Shown piece after piece: positions 36,996-48,998 of a stretch of 60,673 bases of DNA. Location of the stretch: the NCBI GenBank assembly GCA_011800805.1, contig MPNW01000653.1, positions 12,538-73,210 of the forward strand, read 5' to 3'. Within the stretch, counting starts at the first letter, position 1; every line of letters starts with the position of its first letter. The stretch is from Hirudo medicinalis (taxonomy: Eukaryota; Annelida; Clitellata; Hirudinida; Hirudinidae). The notes beneath the pieces are model-generated. The model was not told the DNA's origin. It saw nothing but the letters and a program-made list of their open reading frames with translations, and made no database searches. Both the position numbers and the translations under genes were made by a program.

Positions 36996-37829
36996 TAGTC
37001 ATTGTGGAGTGCCTTCGTTTGTATTTCACGAGCAACATTCCTGGTGTTTGCACATGTTTGTTTTGTGCTATTTTTGGGAAATTTTTGATAAAAAAATCAG
37101 AGTATTTTTCACTGACGCCTGGAAGCTGCAAATTTATGAGAGGAAGATGCAAATGTGTTCTTGCGTTGTTGATATTCTGTTATAATATTCTCTGTACAGC
37201 AATGGCCATAATTTATCAACAGAGGTGGTTGATGTCTGCAACTCAATCACTTCACTCGCTCAATCTCGCATTTATCCAGTCACCTCAACCAATCAATCAC
37301 TCATTCACCTATTCACCTCAATCAATCAATCACTCATTCACCTACACACATCGTCCAACCACTCACTCATTCATCCACTCGTTTACCTATTCACCTCAAT
37401 CAATCAATCATTGATCGAGCACCTTTTTCTCCTTTATCAATCACAGCCTTTCAGTCATTTCAACAAATGCGTCTATTAATCACTTTCACATTCATCCACT
37501 TATTCGCTTTTCATTCAATCATTAATTCAATCAATTAATTCAATCAATTAATTCACTCATTCATTCATTCATTCATTCATTCATTCATTCATTCATTCAT
37601 TCATTCATTCAATAGATGAATCCTGCTCACCCATTCATCTACCCACCCATACTTTCACACTCACCTTTAGTGCAGTCATTTGGGTAGATTATTCTGAGGT
37701 CGTCAACCAAATGCAGGTGTCACACGCTTAGAAGGTGTTTCGGTACACCTGTGAGGAAAACGCCTCACACCTGATCCTATCCACTGAAGTTTATGTCTTT
37801 CACTCCCTCGTTTAGTCGTTCATTCGCTA

Positions 37830-37925
37830 CAACACATACAGCAATGCATGCGTGAATGAATGCACTCGAGCAATGCATGCGTGAATGAATGCACTCGAGC
37901 ACTCCTTTAGCAATTCATGCGTGAA
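37830..37925 (+). repeat. 31-bp tandem repeat and nearby (CATT)n
   Basis: GCAATGCATGCGTGAATGAA plus TGCACTCGA occurs twice and a third time degenerately. A (CATT)n run precedes it at 37560-37612. Confidence 0.7.
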
Positions 37926-38077
37926 TTCATGTACTCACTCATTGGCCCCCTCGAACAATTGCATCTCTGATTATCATTGGAATGTGTTTTTGTTACGACT
38001 TCAAAGATAATATCACCATGGAAACCAGGTGACATGACACTGGGACTCCTCCCAAAATCATCACCATCTGAAGATTG

Positions 38078-38122
<45 letters not shown>

Positions 38123-38290
38123 CCACAAGCGTCAACATTACCTCCGACACCATAATTACCATGATGTCATCGTCACAAACCCCTGTCACCATTATCATCC
38201 CCATCACCTCGACACCATCATTATCATCATCGTTGTAGTAATAATCATCGTCGTCGTCGTCATCATCACTTTCGGCATTATCATCTTTGC

Positions 38291-38331
<41 letters not shown>

Positions 38332-38505
38332 CTTTCGGCATTATCATCGTTGCAATCATCATCATCATCATAATCACTTCAGAACTCAGAGGGCAGTGGT
38401 TACGGTCGACAACCCACCTGGGACTACGAGTCCCATTCAAGGTCATTCGACGATTATGACGACGAAGGGCTGACTTCCGGTTGGGAATCGTCTGGAGGTA
38501 GCTTC

Positions 38506-38537
<32 letters not shown>

Positions 38538-38849
38538 TATTTATTTATTTATTTATTGATCAATTACAATATTTAATCATTGCGTTAGTTGCGATGAATT
38601 TTAGAATATTAATTACATTGTTTATTCTGTTACAAATATTTCAGCAATAATAATAATAACAATAATAATAATTATTAATTTTTTTAATATTAATTTTTTT
38701 AATATTAATTTTTTATTATTAATTATTATTATTATTATTGATAATTATAATAATAATAATTATTATTATTTATTCATTCAACACAACCGCAACGGCTGGA
38801 AAGTCAATGACGCCAGGTCTCAACAAGAGTCCACAGGCAACAAAAATAA

Positions 38850-38885
<36 letters not shown>

Positions 38886-38948
38886 GCTGTTGTTGTTATC
38901 ATCGTTATTATCATTATTGTTGCTGTTTTCATCATCGTCGTCGTCGTC

Positions 38949-38949
38949 N
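38949..38949. other. Assembly join (N) between near-identical copies
   Basis: AGTCCACAGGCAACAAAAA and about 110 following bases (ATT array, GCTGTTGTTGTTATCATCG, TTTTCATCATCGTCGTCGTC) occur both before (from 38829) and after (from 38950) the N. It is most likely an unmerged overlap rather than a true tandem repeat. Confidence 0.75.
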
Positions 38950-38974
38950 AGTCCACAGGCAACAAAAAATAACA

Positions 38975-39010
<36 letters not shown>

Positions 39011-39228
39011 GCTGTTGTTGTTATCATCGTTATTATCATTATTGTTGCTGTTTTCATCATCGTCGTCGTCGTCGTCGTCGTTGTTGCTGCTGCTATTGTT
39101 GTTGTTGTTGTTGTTGTTGTCGTCATTGTTATAATATTTATTATTATTATCATTATTTTCACCACCATCATCATCATCATCGTTAGTAAATCACTCCCCG
39201 TCATCCCTCCTTCCATCCATCCGAACAG

Positions 39229-40190
39229 ACGACACATCGGTGGTCTCCAACATGGACAGCCTCTGCGTCTTCTCGGGCCTCAAGTCAAGGTACTCGGGCA
39301 CCAAGGTCCACCTGTCCATCTCCTTCGAGGAGCTCTGCGGCACGTCCAGGGACCCTGAGACGAGGAAGAAGTGTCTCAAGACCATCTGCCAGTGCTTCTC
39401 CACCGACAGGGACTACTCCGTCCACTTCAAGAAGCACTTCTCCATCGAATGCGTTGCTACTGGCAACACGGGCAGGAGAAATAACAACAACAACAGGCCG
39501 ACTGCTATTGGTCCTAGAGGTTGGAGATTTTTGATGTTGGTGTTGGTGTTGTTGTTGATGGTGGTAGTGTTGGTGTTGTTGTTGTTGGTGGTAGTGTTGG
39601 TGTTGTTCTTGATGTTGGTGGTGTTGTTGTTGTTGGTGGTGTTGTTGTTCTAGATGTTGGTGTTGTTGTTGTTGGCGGTGTTGTTGTTCTAGATGTTGGT
39701 GTTGTTGTTGATGATGGCAGCGGCCTTGTCACTGGGAATGACGGAATTTGATCGATCGATCGATTGATTGAACAGTTGATTAATTGACCGTCTAATTAAT
39801 ATAATGATTGATTTGGGTTGGTTGCCGCCGATTGAATGAACACTTGGTCGGTTGGTTGGTTGGTTTGTTGATGTTTTGATTTATCATCGGTTCTGATCTT
39901 CCTTCTGACATTTTTAATGAGAACGCATGATGCATCACTGATGAGGTGGCTGGCTCTCTTTTATTTTGAATCCATCCATTTTTTCTTCTCCATCTTCGTC
40001 GTCGTCGTCTTCAGCATCCTAGTACGACCATGTTTTTCAGTTGGTACACCTGAGAACGATTAGGCTCTAAAGCAGGTGGATGTAAGGGTAGGAAGGATGC
40101 ATGAATGAATGAAGGAATGAATGAATGAATGAATAAATTAATAGGTTTATGAATGAATAAGTAAATGGATGGATGAATGAGGGATGATTG

Positions 40191-40251
<61 letters not shown>

Positions 40252-41136
40252 TTGATTGATTGGATGATGGAAGGAATAATCGAATAAACGAGCGAACGAG
40301 TGACTGACGGAATAAATGAATGAATGAGAGAAGAATGCGAAGGCGTTCCAAATTGTCCTCAAAATCTTTCGTAATTTCGGTCAGGGACGTCTTGATTAAA
40401 ATATTTTTAGTAAATGATCGTCAGAGGGCAAGAGTAAATGGTTGTTACGATGATGATTATGGTGGTGGTGTAGTTTTGGGGACGTGATAATGGTGATAAT
40501 GATGATGATGATGATGATGATGACTACGACGATTACGATGAATATTGCGGCGATGACGACGACGACGATGATGGCAGTCTTAGTAATGGATGTGCAATGT
40601 CTTAACTCCTTACAGTTCATAGCACCACATGGCCAGCCAACAACCCAACACGCCTCTCCCCCATCAACTACGACGACGACGACGACGACGATGATGATGA
40701 GTACACGGTGGAGATAGATAGGTCACGTGTCACGGAGCTTGAGAAAGAGAAGTCGAGTGGCCATCTCAACGGAATCATGAGCAAGACCGGTCTGCTTGCA
40801 AGTGAGCATCGTCACCATTGCTGATGTCATCATCGTCGTCATCGTCATCGTCGTCTATCACCACTTACACTGTTATTATTTTATCGTCGTCATAATATTC
40901 ACCATCATCTCCACCATCATCTATCTTCATTATAATCATCACTATTACTGTATCCAGGCATTATGGGCGGAACCATCATCGGCCTGCTGTGCGCCGTCCT
41001 CCTAGCGATGTTCATCGTGTACAGGGTGAAGAAGAGGAACACCCACCATCACCAACATGGCCATCCCAAGAGTCCCCCTTGTCCCCCACTCAAGGGGTAC
41101 ACCAAGAATTTTGAGGAGTGCGATTTCTATGCCTGA
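39229..41136 (+). CDS. SDC: Syndecan-like transmembrane proteoglycan core, 3' part
   Basis: Exons 39229-39519, 40616-40801 and 40958-41136, all phase 1, with stop TGA. The last exon encodes SIMGGTIIGLLCAVLLAMFI and VYRVKK, a syndecan-type membrane span with a GxxxG-like motif and basic stop-transfer sequence. It ends GYTKN, five residues, then DFYA; syndecans end (K)EFYA, which binds PDZ proteins such as syntenin. The middle exon has an acidic run ([13 protein letters not shown]) and an SSG near acidic residues, a plausible glycosaminoglycan site. The first exon carries six Cys (SLCVF, EELC, KKC, TICQC, IEC), atypical of syndecans. The usual DEGSY after the basic residues is replaced by a His/Pro-rich stretch. 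The 5' end is missing; the pair at 22221 is a possible but unproven start. Confidence 0.68.
39521..39720 (+). repeat. GTT-rich minisatellite in a syndecan-like intron
   Basis: Degenerate GTTGGTGTTGTTGTTG units, with a longer repeat containing TTCTAGATGTTGGTGTTG, begin immediately after the donor of the six-Cys exon. Confidence 0.75.
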
Positions 41137-42668
41137 GCGACTCGCCCGGGTGGTTTGCGGATGGTTGAGATAGATGACTAAGGTGATGGTGATGGTGATG
41201 GTGAAGATGACTACGGTGATGGCGGGTGGTTATGATGCCGATGATGATGATGATGACAGATTTTTGTTCCTCATTATGTTTGACCTCAAGTGCGCAAAGC
41301 TGGAACGACGTTTTGGTTTTTTTTTAAATGATTTTCGCTGATTGTTTGTTTTTTTTGAGGATTTAAGATTTTTTTAAAGTTTAAATTTAAAAAGTTTAAA
41401 TTTGTCGTAAACTTTAATTGAAGTTTTCCTTCCTTATTTTGTTCATGCTTGAAGCAAAACCGGGGACTGTTTTCGAACGCCTTTCATTATACAGGCTATC
41501 ATGGTCTTCATCGTCATCACCGTCATCATCATTATCACCACCATCATCATCACCATCATCTTCACCTATGCCGACGACGTCATCGTTAGCATGAAAGTTG
41601 AGATACCAACGTGATATGACGACAGAGACCTTTTGATGTCGGTGTTGTTTTGTCGAAGTTTGAGTTTTCACCGTCATCATCATCGTCATTGTCATCATCA
41701 TCGTTGTCATGACATTGCCTCGGTTGTGACTCAACATGTTGTTGTTGGGATTCGCGAAAGACGAAAGACTTGAAAGTTGTTCATCCTCAGTTATTTAAGA
41801 TTATTTATAAAATTATTTATCAATTAAAAAAGAAAATACCTGAAAAACAGGCAAACGAAAACCCGCCTGTGGCCGTGTCGTTGTTTAGATTGAGGTTCTC
41901 TTTTGACTCGATGAATTTTCAATGCGTTCGCTAGATGGCAGGTCTTTTTTGTTTCTTTTTTTTATTTCGAATAAAATCACTTTGAGTAAAATATTCAAAC
42001 AAAAATCATGTTTTATCAGCGAATGTAACATTTGTGGTTTTGCTTCAATTATTGCATCGCTATCATCATTATCAGCAGCATTTGAATCATCACCATCATC
42101 TTCATCATCACATAATCGTCTTTACCACCCATGATCCGTTGTTAACAGGTTCGTGTTGGATTGTCTCAAGTGGAACTTAACAGTGTCCATGTAAATGTGT
42201 ATCTCCTTCATTCCTTTTATCTCCATCTCTCTCTGTGACTCTACCTGTCTTTCCTTCTGCTTATCTTCTTGTCTTCCTCTTTGTCAGCACGTTCGACCTT
42301 GTCTGCCCTAGTGCTACTCGGCATGACCTTTGAACTCTTGACCTTGTTGTGGCTTTGTTAACCATTGAAGATTGAAGAGTGAGTGGACAGTTGGGCCAAT
42401 GTTTACAAACTCTGCCGGTCTGTTGCCATTGCAAACCGTGTGATGTGAAGTGGTTGTTGATTTTATAGCTGAAGGATTGTTTCATCGTCGTCGTCACCAT
42501 CATGAGTGGTGAGTAGTTCTCACCATCATCATTGCAACGAAGGGCATATGAACTCATGGCAGATTTATTTTGAGGAACTTGTTGGATTGTCGTGTTTTTT
42601 TGACAACATTACTTGACTATTTTATGCTTGGTATGCCATTTTATGGTATAATGAAATAATAGTAACAA

Positions 42669-42702
<34 letters not shown>

Positions 42703-45506
42703 TGTGTTGTAATAACAATAGTTTAGTGACATTGGTTAAGTGCCGTAAATTTGATGAAAATTCGTTATTTCCTTTCTCTTTCACTAGGGTGATCTACATA
42801 ATTTTCGGTTTGGTCGCCAGGGTCGTTCATTTTAATTTTAATTTCATTCGCCAGGTTCTGGCGCAGCAGACGAGTTGTTCAGTTTAAAAATATTATTATG
42901 AAATATCTCGTCATTTTGTTGAGTTCATAATTTTTTAAATTATTTTTTACGAGTTGAATTTTTGATTAATACGTTTAGAAATTAATTCCAGATTTAAATC
43001 AGTTCGGATTAGATCAGGCTCGGATGACGCCATTTTGTAGCACTCGATTCAATAGGAATTTTCCTCCCATCTTGTGTTTATTGAATCAGCTGTTATTATT
43101 ATTATTATTATTATTATCATTATTATTATTAATATTATTATTATTATTATTACTATTTTTATTATTATAATTATCGTTAGTTATGCATTCGATTGTAATT
43201 CCTCTTCCTTGCGTTCATGACAAGCTCCGCAATGCGGAGTCCGCATTCGACTATTCATACTCTCGGACAAATGATCTTAATATTTGCTGTAAACTGGTTC
43301 TTTAAGGTTATCGTGCATTAATTTTTTAAATCCATTTTCAATTTTTATATCATTTACTTCCCTTTGAAGTTTTTTTGACTTTTATTTTACCTTAAGTTCC
43401 CTGGTTTCAGTTGCAATCATAAAGTCGAAGAAAGGTTAAGAGATGAAGTTTTCGTGGCTGATGTGGGGCTTTAAAAACTTTTTTTTTGTTGTGGATATTT
43501 GCTGAGACTTTCGAATAAAAGGGACGATTAGATTGTTGAGAATCGCTTCTAAAATCACTTAAATTTATTGAGAGCCATTTATCATGTGTCCAATTATGGT
43601 GTATTACTATTATCACTAAAATTCGATTGCTTGCCAAGCAGAAGTCATCAATGAGGAACAGGAATTGGTTTACTGTTGTTTTAATCGAAAAGGCTTGGTA
43701 TCTCGTACACTTTGGCAAATACTTGAGTTTACATAAGATAAATCTTAAATTTGCACAGCACGGATTGGACATTTCAAATGCTTTAGCTCAGCAAATTAGA
43801 TTTTGTGTCGCGAACATGATGTCATGGCTGACTCAAGAATCGCTCAAAATGTTTTGGTGAGGATGCTGATGAGAATTCACATGATGCGGGGGAGGTACTT
43901 AAGAATCAATTAAATATGGTAATATTTAACAAATAATTTATTAATTATTTAACTAATAAATTTTGATATGGTAACCGAATAAGGATTTTAGATAAAGAGC
44001 GATCCTGACCTAAAAGTGACAAGCGTCTGTAGCCAGTCCCCGATAAACCTCATGTCCTTCCATCAATCAGAAGATATGCTTTTCTCACTATCCCAAACAA
44101 TCTTAACGCTTCCTTAAGTGTTCAATCGAAAAGGCAGTGAGACGGGGAAGGACCAAAGAAAGAATGATGTATTTTTCAACTTTTCTTAAACAACAAAGGT
44201 TTTATGTGCAAAAAGAGTTAGGTTAGCGATTCTGGGTAGGGTTAGGGGTTCAGTGGCGTACCTAGCGGGAGCCAAATTGACAATGTCAAGAGGGGAGGGG
44301 GATGGCACCAAATTATCAGTTTCGCACGGGCGTCGAAACCCCTAGCCTTTGTTAGGGCCAAGGTTGGTGGGGAGTTTTCATTTTAGGAACTTGTATTTTA
44401 TTGTAGCGAACATAACATTGAATTGTTCAATTCCCGCTATGCATGTGCTGCCTAGTGTTATTACTTCGATTGTACATTAGCTTTATCGCCATTGTGACTA
44501 AGGTGAGCATTAACTAGGTTGTTTGAATTTTCGTTTGATTACGAGTGAAAAATTATACACATTAAATACACGTTCGACTCATAGCAAGTGGTTCTGAATG
44601 TTTTAACATTTTTATTACGCAATTTCAAATTGTTACGTAACATTTCATCTCATTAATATTAATGAGCTTCCTGATTGGACATATGAGGTGCTGGCTGAAC
44701 ATGAAACACATGCTTGAAAGCATTTAATTGTGTCTTTATTTTACAGCATCCTGAAATGTTCACACGCGGGGGGGTGTCTCAAAATTAGTTGAAGAGTCAC
44801 TTAAAAGTGTTTCGTTTAAAGATGTTTTCTTGCACCGAATAAACAATTTTTGTGAACGCACAAATTCCATGTTTTTGACCTGCTGAAATTGTATCAATTA
44901 CTAAATTATGTTAATATTTTGCTAGTTTGAGTTTCTTTTATTAACTAATTAAATCTCACTTTGAAGTTTTCTTCTCCTTAATGATAATTTTCTTTATTAT
45001 CGAAAGATAGAGAAGCATGTCCCAGGTCGTATCATGGATATTAAGATATTAAGATATCTTGCTCCTCATTAAATTTTCAAATGGCTCAGGTGCACCAATC
45101 GACTTAAAAGGTTTCTGAATGTTAGCTTCAGTTGGTCGGTAGAGTCTAACAATTGGCGGACAATAAAGTACAACTGAATATAAACGAGACGGTCAAGAAA
45201 TTGCAGATCGACGCATTATTCTAACAAGAAGGTTGGCTTGATAAACTCCAAAATCTCGATTACATCATCGTTTTTATCAAAGTAGAATTTTTATTTTTTG
45301 TTATTTATCTTGCGTAACATTCTTAAAAATGCTAGATTTTTCCGTCGATTTTTGCCGAGGCCTTTAGATTTGTAATGTAAGCGTTTTGTGGGAATCCCTT
45401 TTTAGATATTTGGACCTTAGTTACTCGGTTCGGGAGGTGTGATTACCGTGTTTTCGTGTTGCATTTGTTTATTTAAAATCGCCAGATTCACATTGAGACT
45501 GGGGAA
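41137..45506. other. Gene-poor spacer
   Basis: It contains (GAT/ATC) patches at 41185-41260, 41505-41560 and 41680-41710, (AAT)n at 42670-42700 and (ATT)n at 43090-43170. A CAGTGGCGTACCTAGCGGG motif at about 44251 resembles terminal sequences of DNA transposons, but no partner end was identified. Short frames on both strands (for example 43407-43772 and 43627-43860) have no domain or splice support. Confidence 0.45.
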
Positions 45507-48076
45507 ATGTCATCTAGCGAAAACAACAAGAGAGATCTCCTCCGCCATGCTGAGACGATTCTCATAAAAACTGGAAACACCATGAAACGTTCAATAATCG
45601 GACAAACGCTCATCGAAGAGGTTTAACTTCTTTCTAGATGATTTTCATTCTACGAGTAACTGAGTTATTCAGTTTGATTACATCTAAATCTTGTGATTAG
45701 TTATTTGTAAGAATCATTTGAGAAAGTGTTGTAAAACCATAGAAGATTTGCATGCATAGCGTCCTTGTTGTGTAAAATGTTGTTTGACTGACAAAGCATT
45801 TAATTTCCCAAAGATCGAGTTGAGTTTGTGTTGCACTCTCGAGGCATGGATTAAGTCTGAGGAGAATTTTACAAACGAGGTGAGGACTTTTTCTGACATT
45901 CATGTCATTATAATTATGCATCTTCAAGCTTTTTTTATCTGATGTTTCAAGTAAAGTTGGTTTCATGTTGTGTAAAGGGTGACATAAAATAATGGTTATA
46001 TGCATTTCTCTATAGACTCATGAAAATTATGATTTGTCTGAAGTGTCTGATCAATAAGTAATTACCTTTATATAGATAAATATTTATCAATAAGATCTCT
46101 TAAAATCTTGTTTAGTGAAGAATCGATGAACTTTTTCACATTGAACACAACTCTTTTAAGTTTTCCATAATTTCCAGTTCATAATTAAAAACACATTCAT
46201 AATTATAAACACGTGTTCACATTTGTATGTTTGTTGCAATGTTTATGTTGGCTTACCGAACCTTTCAAACTAGTGTCGTCTGCCAACGAGATGATTCTTT
46301 TCCAGATTACCAAGGATGTCGTCTGCTACCTCGACCAGTTCTCCGAACCTGTCGACAAGGACGAAAGGAATGAATACAAGATTACAAGTTATTAGTTAAA
46401 TTGTCATTGTAATGATTTCATTATTACTATTATTTGTTATTATAAGTTTGATAATGATGGTAGTAATAATAATTGTTAATAAATTTGCATCGCATTTGCT
46501 TATCATGACCTTTGAGATTGTCCGTGTCATTGTCATGATGTTGCTTACCAAAGCATTGTCGTCTAATCATTATTCATGCAATGCAATGCCACGTTTCATT
46601 TGTTTATTATTATAATCACCGTTGTCGTTACAACTAATTATTAGTATTTATTATTTTTATCATTTATTTTCCAGTTAAAATCTTCATTAGCACCAGAGAC
46701 AGCAGGGATATCGTCGAATGCGTCGACAAAAGTGAGTGACAAGTCGCAACTTTTTTGCTTCATCAGTAGTTATTCACCTGATGATTAGAATTAGTCACCT
46801 CTTACCTTGCTCGTCACTCTATCTCATGCCATCGCGACACCGACTGGACATATAAAACGATAATTTGAAAATGTCGATGATACGATGACTTGAGATTTTC
46901 TTAAAAGTATCCGAGGATCGTGATGACGGTAATGTTAACCAACAGATAAAATCGATGACACCAATCATAATAAATAGCCATGGTGTGCTTACTTGTTTGG
47001 TTGCTTATTCATTTCATACACCTTTCATAACTGTGTTGATGTGTGAGATCCATACCATTTACCATTCTTTACCAGCGATGGAGGAGCTGGGCGTATCTTC
47101 GGTGGAGTGCGTCATCCTGTCCCTCGTCCCCGAACCCCGAGAGACGGAGTCGTTCCTGGACGAACTGAAGCCCCTCTGGTCCGCCCTAGAGGAACTCGTC
47201 GAGAAGGGTTCCGTCTACACCCTGGGCGTGTCCGACCTCACCAAGGATCAACTAGAAGGATTTTACGACTGGGCTAAAGTTGGTCGAGAACATTTCGTCA
47301 TCGATTGATTTGTTGTTAGTCATAATCGTCATAAGAACGCAACATCCCGGCTGTGGACCTTGATGAGCTGTCGTGTAATTTACATTTCGTTCGCCAGATG
47401 GCGGCCGACAGTAAAGATGACGATCGTTTACATTTCATTCGCCAGGTGAAGCCCTGCATCAACCAGGTCAACCTGGCGAACTGTTGCGTCATTCCATCCG
47501 AGATGGTGGAATATGCCAAGTCCAGGGAAATTCAGCTCTTCACTCACTCAGATCCGTCTGGTCGGTTTTCTAGGAGAAGTTTATGACGTTTAGGATTGGT
47601 GTCTTTTATATTTTTGATTTTTTTTTATCAGTTATATTTATTAAGGTTAAATTTAAACAGGTAGTTTGGGCAGGGTCTTTTTATTGCATTTAAGCAGTAG
47701 TCTTCTGTCAAGCTACTTTTCCCAGTTAAAAGTGTGATGCCGTTAAGTTTTTCCCTAATGCTTTTTCAGTTATCTCTTCTAAGTGGCGTGCATTTGGTGT
47801 CGCGTTGCCGACGAAACATCGAAAGAATTGTTCCGTGTTATGTCCAATCGTTCAATCGATTTGCATTTGATTGCAATTAATATTTGCATTGCAGACATTC
47901 TCCCCAAGCATATATTCAACGAGATCATGAAAAACAAAGTCTCTGATCCAAACCGCCCTCTCCCTGCCAACTTCCAATGGCAGCCCTCTTGGGTTTCAAA
48001 GTATTCTGCCCTCATCACTTGCAGGGGCATCATCCACTCGAAGGGATACGTTGCCAAGGCCAAGCGAGTGAAGTGA
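45507..48076 (+). CDS. GCLM: Glutamate-cysteine ligase regulatory subunit
   Basis: Seven exons: 45507-45620, 45814-45879, 46306-46387, 46675-46731, 47075-47277, 47446-47560, 47895-48076, giving 272 codons (the human protein has 274), with consistent GT-AG phases. Family landmarks: TLGVSDLTKDQLEGFYDWAK, then VKPCINQVNLANCCVIPSEM, IQLFTHSDP and a C-terminal SALITCRGIIHSKGYVAKAK. The protein has an aldo-keto-reductase-like fold without catalytic activity. It binds the catalytic subunit GCLC and raises the efficiency of the first, rate-limiting step of glutathione synthesis. It is cytosolic; no signal or membrane segment is seen. Exon 2 (22 codons) was found by homology to the helix before the conserved DERxE segment. 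An AATAAA lies at 48528. A possible alternative acceptor for exon 6 is listed separately. Confidence 0.93.
47398..47445 (+). other. Possible alternative 5' extension of GCLM exon 6
   Basis: The stretch TTTACATTTC(G/A)TTCGCCAG occurs twice, ending at 47397 and 47445. The 48 bases between are open in the GCLM frame (starts MAADSKDD), so use of the upstream AG would add 16 residues without a frameshift. The conserved protein is matched by the downstream site. Confidence 0.45.
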
Positions 48077-48998
48077 ACATTTGTTTTCCTTCCTTTACTT
48101 GGATGGATGAGTTACAGTAGCTTAAAAACTGTCATCTCGTGGTTTTTTTAACGATTTCTTAATTCTTCTATTTTGCCGTTTCTTTGGACTGCTGACTGCG
48201 GCTTTGTCTTAGTTGCACGAGTCTGTCGCGAGTCCAAGGACCTTTTTTTTTTACATCTTTACAAGCATTACTGAAGTTGCATTGTTTGAAGCTGTGATGT
48301 GATTTCTATTGATGGACCATTGTTAGGAACGTTACAAATTGATTGTTGATGTTAGAATTTCAAACATTTTCTTTTAAATTGATTGAAAATGTGATGTAAT
48401 GTGTGCCATTAAATTCAGTGGAGCAGTGAAGTGTTGATTTTATTTTTTTGACTCAATTCTCCGTCATCGTCCACGTCGACAGATCAATCTCTCAAATGTT
48501 CAAACAAGTCTGAGATTTGTTCATTCAAATAAAAAGCTAAAATTGTTATATTATATTTTATAAATAATAATTATATTATAAAGTTATGCAGCTGTGCGAC
48601 GTGCAAGCTTCTTGTGCTTGTCAATTTCTCCATCTTTAGGGTTCTGTTTTCAAGTGCTACTGTCGGATTTGTATCAAATGACTCGTAATGTTGTGTGGAT
48701 GTGATATTATAAATCATTAAATTTGGCAATTAGATATCATTTATGTCTGTGAAGGCTAACATTAAGTAGTAAATAAGTAAATTCTGACATCTTAGTGGAA
48801 AGGGAGGGTGTTGTAGTCCAAAGGTGATTCGTCTGGCTTTGAATTTATTGGAAGTAACAAGGTTGCATGATCTTGAAAATATAATCCTTGGGTAGAATAC
48901 ACGAGCATTCACTTAATTTCTAAATAAATGGTTGTGAATGAGATTTATATCGTGGTTAAATTCTGTGTTAAATTTTCTTTGCATTCATCCGACCATTA
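48077..48998. other. Convergent spacer between GCLM and the TLR gene
   Basis: It holds the GCLM polyadenylation signal (AATAAA 48528) and a minus-strand AATAAA at about 48844-48849 that could serve the TLR gene. No coding signal is seen. Confidence 0.45.

Larger units (their letters stand above)
31206..39228. repeat. Long simple-repeat and minisatellite region
   Basis: Blocks of (ATC)n at 31280-31700, (ATT)n 31805-31975, (AGT/AGC)n 32120-32285, (GAT)n 32380-32490 and 32985-33130, (ATT)n 33660-33765, (ATC) 34310-34380, (AAT/AAC)n 35150-35310, (ATC)n 35445-35650, (GT)n 36325-36355, (CATT)n 37560-37612, (ATC)n 38080-38370 and (ATT)n up to 39010. Unique islands remain; those with possible exons are reported separately (32307-32541, 36135-36294). 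Confidence 0.7.

Noticed and set aside
42261..42557. 98-codon minus-strand frame
   Set aside because: Runs through a GAT patch; no splice sites, conserved pattern or start context.
43407..43860. Overlapping minus- and plus-strand frames of 121 and 77 codons
   Set aside because: No signal, domain, splice support or repeat homology that I can recognise.
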